From: Dasyornis broadbenti | Taxonomy: Eukaryota > Chordata > Aves > Passeriformes > Dasyornithidae | NCBI GenBank assembly: GCA_013397935.1 | Contig: VZRN01000216.1 | Coordinates: 1,759,581-1,823,580 of the forward strand | Direction of reading: 5' to 3' | DNA: 64,000 nucleotides | Shown here: in pieces, positions 30,301 to 43,703 of the stretch | Layout: the number at the start of each line of letters is the position of its first letter | How positions within the stretch are numbered: position 1 is the stretch's first letter | Made by a program: the position numbers and the translations under genes | Notes under the pieces: generated by a model | The model's database searches: none | The model's input: the letters and a program-made list of their open reading frames with translations, nothing else | Told to the model about the DNA's origin: nothing

Positions 30301-33300
30301 GTCCCACACATCACAGCTACAGCAACAGGTATAAGCAGTGCACAAAGCTCTTATGAAATACTACTGTATGCAAGCAGCTAAAGCTGTAAGAGCAATTCTG
30401 GTCGATACTCAACAAACAGATAAAAGCACAGATGACTGGAGCCTTAACCAAGAGAGTGGATTTCTGCTCGTTCACTGCCACCAGCTCAGTCTGCTAGCTC
30501 CTCTTCCACCTTATTAAAAAGAGCATCGTGAGGGTGGGCTGTGGCAACTCTCTTAACAGGCCTTGCTTCTGAGATGCCTCTTCCCCACTGTGCAACAGGT
30601 GGGGTCCAGTAAAGGTGGTGCCTGGGAACACGTCCCAGCAAAAATACTGCCTTGATAAGCTACAGATCAAGTACCTTGGTATCAGCACTTCCCTCTTACT
30701 GTGAATGTGTTTTGACACTTATTTCTTGGACACCTACCTCCATCACTGCCCAAGTGAGTGCCACAACCTTCCTGCTTCCTCTCACGCCTGGGTAAAAAGG
30801 TACTTTCCAACAGCCACAAAGCTATTCCCTATTCACCTCCATCTTCTCCACTTTCCCACTTGGCTACTCCAGTTGTGCAAGGACCTGACATCAGTCAGGC
30901 TCCTGGCTGTGATCTCTTTCCTGCTGCTCCTCCCAGCTGGCTGTATTTCTTTGTTGTTTCTTGCGCATTTTAAGCTCCCTGGGACAACCATGTTTTTGTT
31001 CTCTGTCCATACAGTTCCCAGCACTGCAAGGTACCAAACCACGAGGAAAGCGTTTGACATTACCATATGTCAAATTGGGGGCATTTAGAAACTGGAATTA
31101 CCAATGCAATACAAACCAATCTAATGTATAATAAATTTTGAAGCATTTCTTATTCTTCTGCCGTATCCTGTTTTGGCTGCCCACCTCTTTCATCTCCAGC
31201 TCATTGCTTTCAGCTCAAGGGAGAGTAACGTTACTTGCACCCTTATTCTCTCTCTCTGGAGAGCTCTGCTAAATATATCAAAGGAAAATATTTCAACACC
31301 TCTAAATTTCATTCTTGGAGCTTTCCCCATCTCCAAGTGACTACCTTGCTCCCCCCGGAGGTAACCTGCAATATAACAGGACCAGAACAGAGAGCCAGGA
31401 AAAGCACCAGACTCTGCAAACTGTAGACAAGCACACATAAAAGTACATCTAGGTAAATACATCCCGGGTTTGTAGACACAGGTTAGGTGTATTCCAGGAT
31501 GGCCACAGGAAACTTGGATCAGAGCCAGTATGATTCTTCTCCACGGGCCACAGGAGCTTCTGGCAGTGCTGAGGTCTGTGTGAGGTCTGTACAAAACCAC
31601 TTCCAACGTGGAAAGCGGAGATCACACCCCCAGCCCCTACAAGCTGTTACCTGCTCCTGCCCAGATGTCATTACAAGTTATGAAGATTAGAGCAAGACAG
31701 GGCCTTGTGCTGCCTCTTACACTTACCTAACATCTTCTGAAAGCGCTTTAGGAGTATCACAGGGGGTGCTCTCAGTGCAAGGAGGAGAAAAGAAAACAAA
31801 ACAAAGCCTGTGCTGTTTCTATCAAGATACCTATCCTGACAAAAACCTAGAGACGCAAAACACTGTTACCAAGATTTTTGATAGAGAAGAAGCTCCAAAC
31901 TGCACGGGGAGTAGTTCTCTTATAGACTCCACACAGATGTAAAGTAGCAGGGATGTGTCCACATGGCCTGCATCCACAGAAAAAACAGCAGCACACTAAT
32001 TCTTCATCGGGAGCACATCGCCAGTGCTGCATCTTTTGGAAACGGAGACCTTCTGTCTCCAACATTAACATGGCAGCTTCTTCTGCTGAAAATAAACTCA
32101 GAACAGAAAACAGACAGGATGTGGCATAAGTGAAAACAAAAAACTTCATTTTTGGCTTGCATAAAGCCATGGAAAATGTTACCACTGAGAAGGAGCTATT
32201 TCTACATAAAGACAAACAGACATAAATATGAAAACCCCATTTCTGACACAACAAAAGCGGTGTAAGAGGAGGGAAAAAAGGCGTGGTCCCTCAGTTCCAT
32301 GGGGTATATCTGAATATATATTCAACCACAGTCTAGTAAAGGAGGAGGCATCTGCCTGCTCTGAGCAAGATCTACCCTAGAGCCAGTGAGAAAAGAACCC
32401 CAAATGACAGGACTCAGAAGCTGTTCTCTCCCATCTGCAAACACAATCTGTGTTTTTAAAATAGATCATCTCATCCAAGGCTGAAAGCATTTAATTTCTA
32501 AACTGCTGATAGAGCAAAGAATGGTACACAAAGCTATCCCATGAAAGACTCTTAACAGCTAAGCCTCATTCTGCTGTACAAGACACAAACCTAAGAAAGC
32601 ACTCACAACCTGGCTGCAAGGTTCTCCTGGAGAGCTATGAGACAGGGAAATGTTCCTCCTTAAAACCTACTCCTCACTTACACTGCTTTAAATATCCACC
32701 ATACTGAACTTTGTTAAAATACCACAAAACCACTTTCCATTCCTCTCAAATTCTTATTCCTCCAAGAGTTCCTCCATTAAATTACCTTTATTCTGGATCC
32801 AAAAATGCCAATATAGAAGTGCCATGCAGTAGATAAATCAGAGCCCGAACTTTCTGCTTCTATTAGGACACAAGCAAGAGCTTTATATTAGTGAAAGCAG
32901 CAGCTCAATGTTTTTTGACAATGTGCCATAGCCTTACAAGGAATACAAAAACACAGGACAAAATGGTTCGAGGTTTATTTTAGACTACTTTCATTATGAC
33001 AACACCTAGAATTGCCAGCTGGGACCTGCTCTTTCTATTGTGCTACGTATATATGATAAATAATTAATTAAAGTCTTTTCAACACCCAAAGGTATGGCAT
33101 CACCAGTTGAAATGGCAAAAGGTAGGAAAAGGAGCAGGTAGATAGTCAGGACAAAACAGCACTACACAGTAAGAGAGTCACTGGCACAGCTGAAATCAGC
33201 GATAGCAATCCAAGAAAAATCAAACACTTCTCATTTATTACTTCTTAAATTGCTTTTGCTCTCTGGGGTGGCATCTAGTTTACTTAGCTGTGAGACGTGA

Positions 33301-36300
33301 AAAGGTCCCAACAGTGCATTTTGAAGCTCTCCAGCAGCACTCCCAAAACAATCAGAGCTAAGTATGTGACCTGGCACGCAGCTTTAACTACCGCAACTCA
33401 TTTACATTTTACTGCTCATGCTGGGCAAAGCTTTCTCAACTTCAAGTCGGTGAAAGTCACCCCACAGCACACACTTGACACACAGGTAACTGCGAACACA
33501 CGTGAGCAATGCCGTGCTCAGTCACAAGGCAGGCACTCACCAGACAAACACACGCAGTGATTGCATCTACAGTGACTGCACTCCATGTCAGCTCAACTTC
33601 CGTGTCTGCACAACAAATGCAGATCCAAATGCAACTGGAGTTCTCCTCAATGTTATTTCTTTAGAGGAGCGAGCAGGCTGAAGAGATGCACCAATCGCAA
33701 TTTCACAGCTGCCGGCAGAGTCAGTGAAACACGAGAAAAGTGTCACTGGGACAGAAGAGCAGTAGCGTCAGCAAGAGTGGAGCAGGGAGCCATTAGCTCA
33801 GATGCACGAGGTGGAGGAGTCAGGCACCTAAAGAAGACCAAACTCCAGGGCAAGGTACACACCCACTAAGCCATACTCAAGAGATGATCCGATGCCTACA
33901 TACACGTAAGACCGCGCTGCACACACAAACAATTTAACCTTCAACAAGGTCACACCCCTACTTTTCTCATTTTAGGGAAATTAAAACCTGAGGATACCAC
34001 AAAAATTTTCTCTACTTCCAGCTCACACTGCCCCCACCCATTTTGCTAACCCATAGTCATCCCCAGAGAAGCTTCCCCTCCCCATGCACCCATTAAAAAA
34101 CTCAGAATCAACAACAAAACCCTTTTACCCTGAGCCATGCACTCTTCTTTCCAGAGTTTTTTTCTGCTCTATTAATTTCTGTTGTCTCACTGTATTCGCA
34201 CAGCCCTCCTCCCCCCATCCTCCTCCTCCTTTTTTTTTTTTTTTTTGTGGACTGACCCACATTGTGATAGGTCAACATCCAACATCCAGTCCCTTTTTTG
34301 GAAGGGGACAGGAAAAATAGAGAAAGGGGGAGGGAGAAGAGGAGAAGGGATGTTTCCCCATCCTTCCAACCGCTCCTTCGAGAACAGGATCAAACACACT
34401 TGGGCCATGCACTGCATCCCTTTCCCATACTCCCAGCAGCCCCACTCCACACAAACCAGACAAGCCCTCCGCTCCCAGGGGAGAAACACGGAAAGACTAC
34501 GAAGATATTCTGCAACTGGCAGAGGGGAAAGAGACAGCAAGAAAAAAAGGATGTGTTGTAAACAGTTGTGTCCCACATGACAGAGGAAGTTTGCATTTCA
34601 TTTCCAAACTCTCAAGAACAAAGTCAAATCAGAACTTATTTCACCACCACTTGCATTCATTTCCCACCTCGGAGTGCCAGGACAGGGTAGACAACAGTTT
34701 TAAAGTTACCACAGGGTATACAGTTACTTTAAGAAGAATCAGAACTCTACAGCAGCATGGAAAAGTATTGAACTCGTGGCAGTCACACAGAAAGGAAGTT
34801 TCATACACTAGAGTACACTTTTCCACGCAGAACATGACATATAGAATCTATCAGATCAGATCCATACTTCAATTCAGCAAGTAAATGAGCTGGAAGAACC
34901 CAGATTTCTTATCATAGGCGACTGTGCAGTGGTGCATATGAGGGCAGTGGCACATCTGAGTTCCCTAGCAGTCATTCCGTGATGCAGACACGTAGCAGTG
35001 ATGAGCACTGCAGAAGTGAAATCAGTGATTCTCAACAAAGCACCCAAGGCCACACTCATTATGAAGCCGTTCTGTTATTGCTACAATAACAACTGATTGC
35101 CTTTTTTTTTTTTTTAAACCTCTGGACATAAGATACATACGTTCTTCCTAATTCCCCAAAATCTAATTTCATTGCTCCTATCTAACATTAGGCCCCCCAC
35201 ACTTCTCTTCTGCCCTGCTACTTCATCAAGAAAAGTAAAAATCCTACAGAGGCAAACTTCTGAAAGCAGAATTAGGACCTTGGTATTCCTGGACTCATGG
35301 GAGACTCTGCATCCCAAAAGCCATCAACAGCAATGCATTTTCTCTATACAGAAAAAAAAACCACACCAAGCATCAACCTGAGAGGGTGCGTGCTTAAAAA
35401 AAAGACAAAACTTGAACCCGGTGTTTCCAGACACTGTGACATTAAATTACCCTTGCCTGGAAAGGAATTTATAGGAGCAACTTCTGGCTCTTGTAAAATC
35501 AGTGCCATCACAAAGTCATTGGGAGGGGGGAAAGGAAGGCTGCAAGTCAGGAGAGTTTGGAGAAGTCACTCCCAGCTCTCATGGGACAACTAGCTGCTAA
35601 AAGTTTCACCCACTGCTAACCGGTCTTTCTGGCAAGGACGAGACAAGATGTGGTGAGCCATGAAGAGAAATTCACTCTCTTTAACCTGCCTCCTGAGGTG
35701 ACTGACTTGTCCATGCTCATTTCAAGTAACCCGGGCAGAGGCACAGCTCCATCCATTACTGCTGCCTGAGCTGTATCCGTGCTGGATACAACCAGGCAGC
35801 TGCAGGCTCCCAAGCAATCAGCTCAGCAGCCTCCAAGAGCATCCATGTCATGTTCTGCAGCCTGAGGAGGGAACACTGGGTCAGCAGGGTCAGCTTTTAA
35901 GGTATTATTTCATCTCATCTCCTCCTTGAAGCCTCACTGCTGCACTACATAACACGCTGCAGTCATTTTCTTTGCTGAATCAGAGGGATTTTTTTACTAG
36001 CGAGTTGATCGGGGGCCACATGTACAAAACACCCAGACAGAGATGGACACGTTGGGGCTAGACGCAAAAAATGTGAGGCCATGACACCAACTCTCTATGC
36101 TCTTGGTCACTCCTCATTATACAACATCCTCAAATAGCTGATCCTTTCAGTATCATCAGACTCCCAGGCACTGTGACTGTAAGATAATAATAGCAACATT
36201 CCCATCCCTTCAATACACAGACAGCCTTGAGGGTGGGGAGACAAATATCCAGGTACTGTATGGGTTAATACTGCAGGCAGAATGTCAGTTATTTCCCTTT

Positions 36301-39300
36301 TCAGGTTTCCTGTGAATTATGCCCCTCAGGGGCTATAAAGACCTGGTCAAACCCAGATACAGCACAGTTCCTGAGCAGCTTGCCTATACACAGCATTTTC
36401 CCTGGACACAGCTTGCTCTGTTGCCTTCCTAGACATGTTACTTACACCATCAGAAACAAAAACCCCATGGAGGTTGACCTGATTTTTAAAGGGAGAGAAC
36501 CTGGCTATGAGTGAGTACTCCCATCTCCACCTCTTCCTAGAAGACGGAGATTCTGAGGTAAGACTCCGGGAAAGTGCAACTCACTGCTTTAGAAGGCAGA
36601 ATTTCACTTCCAAAACCTTCCTGGGGAATTGCTGCTCTGAAAACATGCCCAGTTGCTCTCCCCAAAAGTAGTCCACAAAGGAAAAAAAAAAAAAAAAACC
36701 AAAAAGAAAATCTATCTTATCACGGTGTCAAACCGCTTTCAGAGTCCCAAGCATTCTGGTAGGGCGTTATGTCTTGACAGGAAACCACTCTTCCACCACA
36801 AGAAAGCAAACCCCAACAAGTTTGGGAAGAAGCGAGAACAGCACACAACACACACAGCGCTCCATGCGAACAGCTGGGCAAGACAGCACACAAAACTCCA
36901 AGGCAATGCTATTCTCTACAACACCTCAAATGGCCAGGGCCTCGGCGAGCACAATCAATCACAAACTCTAAACCAGAGAGGAGCTTCTGCCCCCAGCCAG
37001 GGCAGTTCAATAACACACAGCGGCTTTGTTACACAGGCAGCCAGCAGCAGTCATGTACTAGAAAAGCTCGAACGTACAAAGGTCAAATACAATTTTTCTC
37101 TCAGGCTGTGCTATCCTCTTCATGTTGTAGACAGACAAACCTGTACATTCACTGCTGCTTTCCTTGGTTTCCTCAATTCTGAGCTGGAAACACTGAGAAA
37201 ATTTCTCATAGCAGTGGCTCTTCAGAATCAACCAGTGTAATTTGAAATTTCGTGTTTTACTTCAATACTTTAAACAATTCAACACTGGGCTCTTGAAGCA
37301 GCTAGGAACAAACAACAAACATCTCCTGAGGAACTCACTGTTTCCACCACTCTTCCACCACCTGCAAGAGCTTAAAGATACCCTTTGAGCTGCTGGAAAA
37401 TGAAACTGGCACTGCTGCTAGAAGGAGCAGGTAGCAGTTTATCTCCCTCAATGTAAACATAAGCCAATTAAAAACGAAACCAAAACAGGTTTCAGTAAGT
37501 TCCTCAGACGGAAATTAAAAGGTTGTCATCTTACGTCAAAACGTGATTATTAGGTGTTTTAGTTAATTCAGCAGTAGAACTGGGTAGAAAAAGGGACTGC
37601 CTTTTGGGGCCAGGGGAGAAGGAGGCGTTTTAAGTTATTTTGTGCTAGAAAAAAACCAACGACCCACCCTTCCTTTATCCATGAGAAGAACCCTAATCCC
37701 ACAATTGCAAAAGCTCACCTCATAGCCTGCTACCAGCAAACAGGCAAAGAAGCTGACAGAGAACAAGGTAGGTTTCTGACTGGATTCTGTCAAATCTTAG
37801 AGACCAGGACAGTTCAGAATGCTTTCCTTATGCCAAACAAGCCTGCCACACTGAACTTCATTTTCTGACCAGTTTATCTAAGAACCTTCCCCTTTTAACT
37901 GCCACGTGTCCCAAGGAGACAGACAAAGTCCAAAAGATGCCCAGTGGTTGGAAGGTGCTCATCCCCTTGCCCCACATCTCCAAAACACAACCTGTTCAGC
38001 TCTCTGAACTGATTGTAGAGACCAGAGCAGAAAAACATCTGCCCACACCACCGAGCTGCTCAGAAGCACTGACTTCCGTAGTAAAGCTTCCCAATCATTT
38101 TACAGCAGGATCAAATCACTCCTGCTCGATGCAGAGCTACCCACCTGCTGCTTCCATGCCACCTAGGGTTCACAGCACAACCATAACAATGGCAGTATTA
38201 TGGACCTAAAAAGCTGCTCCACTAGACCAGAGCAGCTTTGAAGCCCATTTTCTTTGGGACAATGGTGAAAGAAAAGCCTGAAGGACGCCTTTCTGGAATA
38301 CCTTCAGCATGAGAAAAGCCCTCCCTAAAACCCTATTGTTTAGTACTTAGCCAACATCCTAAAAGCATGAGAGTTGATTTTTTTTCCCAACAAATACAAA
38401 TCTTTAGTATTAGAAACCTGAATAACATGAACATTTCTAGAGAAATCTGTGCTTCCTTTCAGGGAGGCTGCTAAGCTCTTAGACCAAAAGGTAACTTCTA
38501 GCAACACAAGTTCAAAGGTACATTTAACTGCTTTATTAAAAGAGCCAAGTCTTTGTTAGTGGGATGTGTGCTGTATTGTATTTTCATCGATTGTTTTCTT
38601 TTTCTTGCAGGATAGGAAAGCAATTTCTATTCATCCTATTAGCCTTTGCTCTATTATTGATCAATGTCTTCTATTTTTACCTTTAACAGTGGTAAACAGT
38701 CTTCTCTCTGGGGAAACCTGTCTTTATGTCTTCAATAATTACTCCTGTTCAAGATCCTTACGTGGCAAGAACAATTTCAAACTTTCTGTAAGCAGCAACC
38801 ATCTTCAGTATTTCCTCTAGATTCCCCACTCCTCCTCCTCCGCCCACTCTTGACAGCTTCAGAGTGTTCCAGACAGCTTTCACAGAGCTGTCCCTGAAAT
38901 CACTCTAGTCCCTTTCCACAATTCATCAGAACTCAGTCACGCACACACTCTTCCAAAGCCCTCTTTCCACTACAAGCTGCAGCTGCCAAGGCTGAATTTC
39001 GCCCTCACAGAGCAACTGAGATTTCAAGACACCATGGGCATCCAAACATGACCCACCACAGCTCACTTACAATGCAAGAGAACACAGGCAGAGTAACAGC
39101 TTTCTCACCCACCTACCACACCAGCCCATACACAAGGTGTGTGTCAGTCCATCCATCCTGAACCATAGGAAGCCCAGCAAACACAAACCTGGTGCCCACC
39201 GCCTTGCTGAGATCTACTGAGCTCCCAGCCCACCCAGGGCCAGACACACCCGTGCAGACAGTGTCACCCACCTAATGCCACCAAGGAGCGCGACAGCACT

Positions 39301-39536
39301 GGGGAACGCGGGGGCTGTGCTGGTGCGTGTGTGCATGGGGAGAGCGGGACAGCTGCAGCAAGGACAGGTTGCAGGGCGGGAGGGAGAGGAAGGAATCGGG
39401 TGGGCTGCACCGGGGGTCGGGGGCGAGGTTGTGGGGGTTGCACTGGGAAGCTGTGCGTAGACGCGGGGGTGGGGCGGTGTGTGTGAAGGTATGGAGGCCA
39501 TGCGGGAGGAATGTGCGCGGAGAAGGAATGGCGGGG
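27371..39536 (-). other. TMEM184B: TMEM184B intron after the non-coding first exon
   Basis: About 12 kb. I see one CR1 fragment (27645-27917), a 10-bp repeat AGGTTTAGCA near 29392-29415, and poly-T/A runs near 34230, 35102 and 36680. None of the open frames looks coding and no RNA gene was recognised. The right end is uncertain because exon 1 probably lies in the N gap. Confidence 0.6.
27645..27917 (-). mobile_element. CR1 LINE fragment
   Basis: Reads as the reverse complement of a CR1 3' end: ATCATAGGATGGTTTGGGTT at the left, then AAGGGACCTTAAAGATCAAA, continuing to CCCTTGTCCTGTCACTACA. It lies 275 bp upstream of the first coding exon of TMEM184B and is in the same orientation as the gene. 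Confidence 0.92.
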
Positions 39537-39900
39537 NNNNNNNNNNNNNNNNNNNNNNNNNNNNNNNNNNNNNNNNNNNNNNNNNNNNNNNNNNNNNNNN
39601 NNNNNNNNNNNNNNNNNNNNNNNNNNNNNNNNNNNNNNNNNNNNNNNNNNNNNNNNNNNNNNNNNNNNNNNNNNNNNNNNNNNNNNNNNNNNNNNNNNNN
39701 NNNNNNNNNNNNNNNNNNNNNNNNNNNNNNNNNNNNNNNNNNNNNNNNNNNNNNNNNNNNNNNNNNNNNNNNNNNNNNNNNNNNNNNNNNNNNNNNNNNN
39801 NNNNNNNNNNNNNNNNNNNNNNNNNNNNNNNNNNNNNNNNNNNNNNNNNNNNNNNNNNNNNNNNNNNNNNNNNNNNNNNNNNNNNNNNNNNNNNNNNNNN
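39537..39900. other. Assembly gap (364 N) in a CpG island
   Basis: Unknown bases flanked by GC-rich DNA on both sides. TMEM184B exon 1 probably lies here. Confidence 0.99.
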
Positions 39901-40110
39901 AGGGTGACGTCACCGCTGTCTCTTAAAGGGGCGGTGTTTCCGCGGGGCGGGCGAGAGCCGCGGTGTTTCCGCAGCGCCGGGCGGAGGGAGCAGGAGCTCC
40001 CCGAGCCGGACACCCGCTCGTTCCAGCGAGCCAGTGGCTCTTTGCCCCCGCCAGGCCGGCGAAGGGCAGTACCGGCCTCAGGAAGACTCTCCCAGGCAGA
40101 TTTCCCCCAA
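39901..40110 (-). promoter_or_regulatory. TMEM184B: TMEM184B CpG-island promoter (right flank of gap)
   Basis: GC-rich DNA with a consensus CRE TGACGTCA (39905-39912), a GC box (AAAGGGGCGG, 39925-39934) and a 13-bp direct repeat GCGGTGTTTCCGC (39931-39943 and 39960-39972). It is the only CpG-rich region upstream of the coding exons of TMEM184B and before CSNK1E. Assignment to TMEM184B is by position. No first-exon donor could be read because of the gap. Confidence 0.6.
39905..39912. promoter_or_regulatory. TMEM184B: Consensus cAMP-response element at TMEM184B promoter
   Basis: TGACGTCA within AGGGTGACGTCACCGC (39901-39916), the same 16 bases as at 5622-5637 before MAFF. Confidence 0.7.
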
Positions 40111-41460
40111 ACTCCGAGGAAAACAGGTGTTGGAAACCAAAGCAACGCCTCTACTCAAGCCCGAACAAGGCACTTCGAGCCTAAAAAAAAAAAAAAAACA
40201 AAACCAGCCAAACAAAAAAAGCCAACGCACCGCGCCCTAGAACGTTTAATACGACTGTGTTAGCAAAAGGAGGTAACATCCTACCCGAGAGAGGGTTGAT
40301 GATTTTCTCCTGCTGCTTAAGAACTGCACTTGCCCTCTTGAAACGCACATGCACCCCTGGAGCTGCTACCCCACATGTCCCAAAAGGCCAGTGCCTTCCC
40401 ATTTTGGGACAGAAGTCCTACCCCAAACACACCCATTGTGCCTGGACCCTGCCCGACCACGCTGCAGGGATCGGGTGTTGTCTTACACAGAAGAAACGCT
40501 TCCCTTCCTCACAAAAACCAGGACTTACAACGGAAAAACTCGTTTCACTCTGACCCAGCAAAAGCACCCTCAAAATGGAGGCAGGACAAACGCGGGATAG
40601 AGGCAACCTCGCAATACCCCATAGACCTGGCACTACCTTCCCTTCCCTCCTACTTTGTCATCCCAGGAGCTGGAAGATCCATGCAGCAGCAAAACAAAGG
40701 AACAGCTCTCTTCCTGCTCGATTGGCAGAGCACAGGCTTGGAAAGAATTTGCAAAGTCACCAAGATCCATAATTTATTCCCAGCAGGTGTTTCTGAAAAT
40801 AAGTTTCAAGGGTTTTATAGAGCCTGGAAGAAACAGGCCTCTCATCAAGATGATGCAGGGATGCCTAACTATAGGAGCAGTGATTTAGAAATAAGTCAGT
40901 GTTAAAATTTTGTAATTTACTGCCAGGTCAGACAACCAAAGGAGGAGAAACCCAAACGAACCACACCAGTGCAGACACCAGGGCAGCAGGTGCCACTTCA
41001 CAGGAGTTGAGCCTGTTTGCTGTCGTCAGGAGCTCTGGGCCCCTCTCCTTCCATTTCCTTCAGGACTTAAGTCTGAACATAGAAGACAACAAGGAAACAC
41101 AAAACCCAGGGTCCAGCTCTGTCGAACTCAGTGCACACCCAAAGCCAGCGGCGTGAAAGGCCCATCCCTCTCCCCCTCAAGGCCAGACACATGGGACGCC
41201 AGAGGCTCAGATCCAGGAACCAAGAGATCCCGAATCAGATTTCACATAACTCTCGCCTGTTCCAAGGCTGCAACTGCAGAGATCAGCTCAGGTTTATTTT
41301 TAGGCGCTCCAGTCCTGTGCCTTTTCTTCCAGTAATTCTGATCAAACTTGTTCCTGGAATTCAGAAACAGGTTCAGCTGCAAGACCGTGCTTCCTGTGTG
41401 TTAAGATGTGACTCCCAGCAAAGATGCCAGGGCCATTAGAGGAAGAAATGACAGATGCTG
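40111..41460. other. Intergenic space TMEM184B / CSNK1E
   Basis: 1.35 kb between the TMEM184B promoter and the predicted end of CSNK1E. One poly-A run near 40182-40198. No gene recognised. Confidence 0.65.
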
Positions 41461-41482
41461 GCATCACTTTATCATTTTCTAC

Positions 41483-41488
41483 TTTATT
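41483..41488 (-). terminator. CSNK1E: CSNK1E polyadenylation signal
   Basis: TTTATT on plus (AATAAAGTAG on minus) in an AU-rich context, the last canonical signal before the intergenic space. Confidence 0.6.
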
Positions 41489-42920
41489 ACTTCAAATTAA
41501 CAACCACGATAAAGCTCAAAAAAGTCCAATATTTACACAGGAAAAAAGTACAAAATCCCCCCCAAAGTTCTTCAGGTTTTTTTTTGTTTTTTTAAATTAC
41601 AAAGTAATAAAAAGTTTTGCTCTTTAATTAAAAAAAAGAGAGAGACAGTAAGAGGGGTAAATAAATTAGGAAAAAAATAGGGAGGAAAAATAAAGTGTTA
41701 AATAGAAAGGGTAAAAACAAACAAAACAAAGACTAACCCCACCCTCCCCGCCCTGCCAACAACCCATCGGCTCCACACTACAGTGACAGTGTGTCTGCTA
41801 CAGGCCATAGGTCGCAGTGGTGATCATTGTGTTTCAAAGCCCCAAGTGCCACAAAGCAGCTTGAGTATTCCTAAATTATATTTAAAAACAACTAAAGTGG
41901 GGGGGAAAGGAGGGGGGAGACGGGTGGGAGAGGGCAGGAAGGGATTGTGCATGTATTGGTGGATCTTACTTGGGGTTGCATGAGGAAAGGAGAGAGCAAG
42001 AGCCATCGCTCTGAAAGAACTCCAAACTCCAGCTTCTGTGCGCCCCTCTCTTCTCCTCAAGTCCCACACTCTCTCCGCAGGAATTAAAACAAGTTTTAAT
42101 TAAAAAATAAAAATAGAAAAACACGCACAGCCAGACGAAAAAAAGACCCCGCTGCAGGGATGAGAAGTGTATTTCTCCCTGTACGTCAGCTCCAACAATC
42201 CCATCCTCCATGGGACCAGGTGCGTCTCCAAAGAGATCCCTCGGCATGTGAGGACCACTTGGATCAGGGAAGGCTGGCACTTCTCCCAACAGCCAAAAAG
42301 GAAACCGCAGAGAAGCCACCCAAGGAAAGGAAGCCCGAGTCAATGATTAGGCTGTTGCCACAATTCCCCTCACAGCTTAAAATTTGTTTAATGCTTGAGA
42401 AAATAAATTCTGTTATAATAATAAAAATCAGACTTCTACCATCAAGTGGCTGGAATCTGATTCCCTCCTGGCCCACAATGCTCCTGAAAAGAACTAAACA
42501 AAACAAAGACCAACCCAAAAAAAAAAAAAAAAAAAAAAAAAAAAACACCTCACCCACCCACCACCAACCCCTGCCCTCAGAAAAAACGGAGAGCAAAGTT
42601 TAAATTTATATGGCTAGAAACCATATGATTTGAAAGTAACATTGAAAAAAAAAAAAAAAAGCAGGAGAAGATATCAAAGAAAAATGGGAAAAAAAAAAAA
42701 AAAAAAGAAAAAGAAAAAGAGAGAAATCAAAACCAGGGGCAGAGAGCCAGGAGAGGGAAGTGGGGGCAGCGGTAAGGGCTGGGGGGCAGCGGAGGTGTTC
42801 CCGCACGGCTCCCGCGTCGACAGCTCCTCGGAGGCGCTCACGCCGGGGACACGAGGCCCTCTGCAAACGGCTCACACCAGCACGGGGGCGCAGCTCGACT
42901 CCTCATCGTTGGCAAAAAGA

Positions 42921-43022
42921 AATTCTGTTGGGTTTTTTTTTGTTTGGTTTTTTTTTTGTCTTTTTTTTTATTTNAATTCTGTTGGGTTTTTTTTTGTTTG
43001 GTTTTTTTTTGTCTTTTATTTT
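42921..43022. repeat. Near-identical 54-bp tandem copy with a single N
   Basis: AATTCTGTTGGG followed by T-runs and TGTTTGG begins at 42921 and again at 42975. Base 42974 is N. Two copies abutting at one unknown base in a homopolymer region suggest unmerged contig ends rather than biology. Confidence 0.75.
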
Positions 43023-43670
43023 ATTTTTTTTTTTTTAGTTTTTGTTTGGTTTTTGGGGTTTTTTTGTTTTTTAAAAGAAAAATACAGTGAAGACACTAGA
43101 AAGAGAATTCAAAAGAGAGAAAAAGGCAAGAGATGTTAGGAGTAAAGGCTCTTCCCAGCACTTTCAGTGCCAGCTGGAGTGTAACAAATCAAATCAGTCT
43201 TTTCTTCTACACTCCTGCCTCCCCTCAGAGTTACCTTGCCCAGCTACTGTCATTTCCTCTACAAGAGGCACTCAGTAGCTGTACAAAGTCTTGCACACTT
43301 GATTACCTGCTCAGCACCCTCCTCCCCAACACTGCCAAACTACCAGCAAAGCATTCATGAGGAACTAATGAAATGGCTCCCTAGCCCAGCACCTTCTCCA
43401 CCCTTCCTGTCCTCCTGGAGAAATGGAAGCTACCTTTACACCTACAACGATCCATCCCCTCCAGGTTTTGGCAGCCAACCTTACTCTTCCCTCTGAAGCC
43501 AAAAGCCATCTCAAAGTGAGGTGAAAGGAAAGGCAACATGCCAATCCCCCACAACAACAACATAAAGTCTTAACCTAAGGCTCTTTCCCCCCAGCAATTC
43601 CATCCTTGGGGGTTCCCAGGCATGAGTACAGGCTCACCTAAGCAAACACTGGTCCAGTGGCAATTGCTCC

Positions 43671-43703
43671 TCACTTCCCAAGGTGATCAAATGGCACACT
43701 TGT
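43671..43703 (-). CDS. CSNK1E: CSNK1E coding exon 9
   Basis: Only 33 nt: [10 protein letters not shown] and TGA. Acceptor TTTTGCAG ends at 43704. This short exon decides the epsilon-type C-terminus. Reading through the previous donor instead would give a different, unrelated tail. Confidence 0.93.
   Translation of the reverse strand, partial: TSVPFDHLGK

Larger units (their letters stand above)
41461..43670 (-). other. CSNK1E: CSNK1E 3' UTR
   Basis: About 2.2 kb from the TGA at 43671 to a minus-strand AATAAA at 41488-41483. The gene-distal part is AU-rich. The middle (42520-43080) is dominated by poly-A/poly-T runs around a GC-rich islet (42760-42905) and a likely assembly duplication (42921-43022). 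A proximal AATAAA lies in the T-rich run near 43015-43025, so a shorter UTR is possible. Confidence 0.6.

Noticed and set aside
39264..40145. Open frames spanning the 364-base N gap
   Set aside because: Unknown bases cannot contain stops, so their length is an artefact.
42866..42915. Minus-strand peptide ending NDEESSCAPVLV before a stop, considered as an alternative CSNK1E last exon
   Set aside because: The sequence before it is A-rich with no pyrimidine tract, so there is no credible acceptor. The true terminal exon [10 protein letters not shown] is at 43703-43671.
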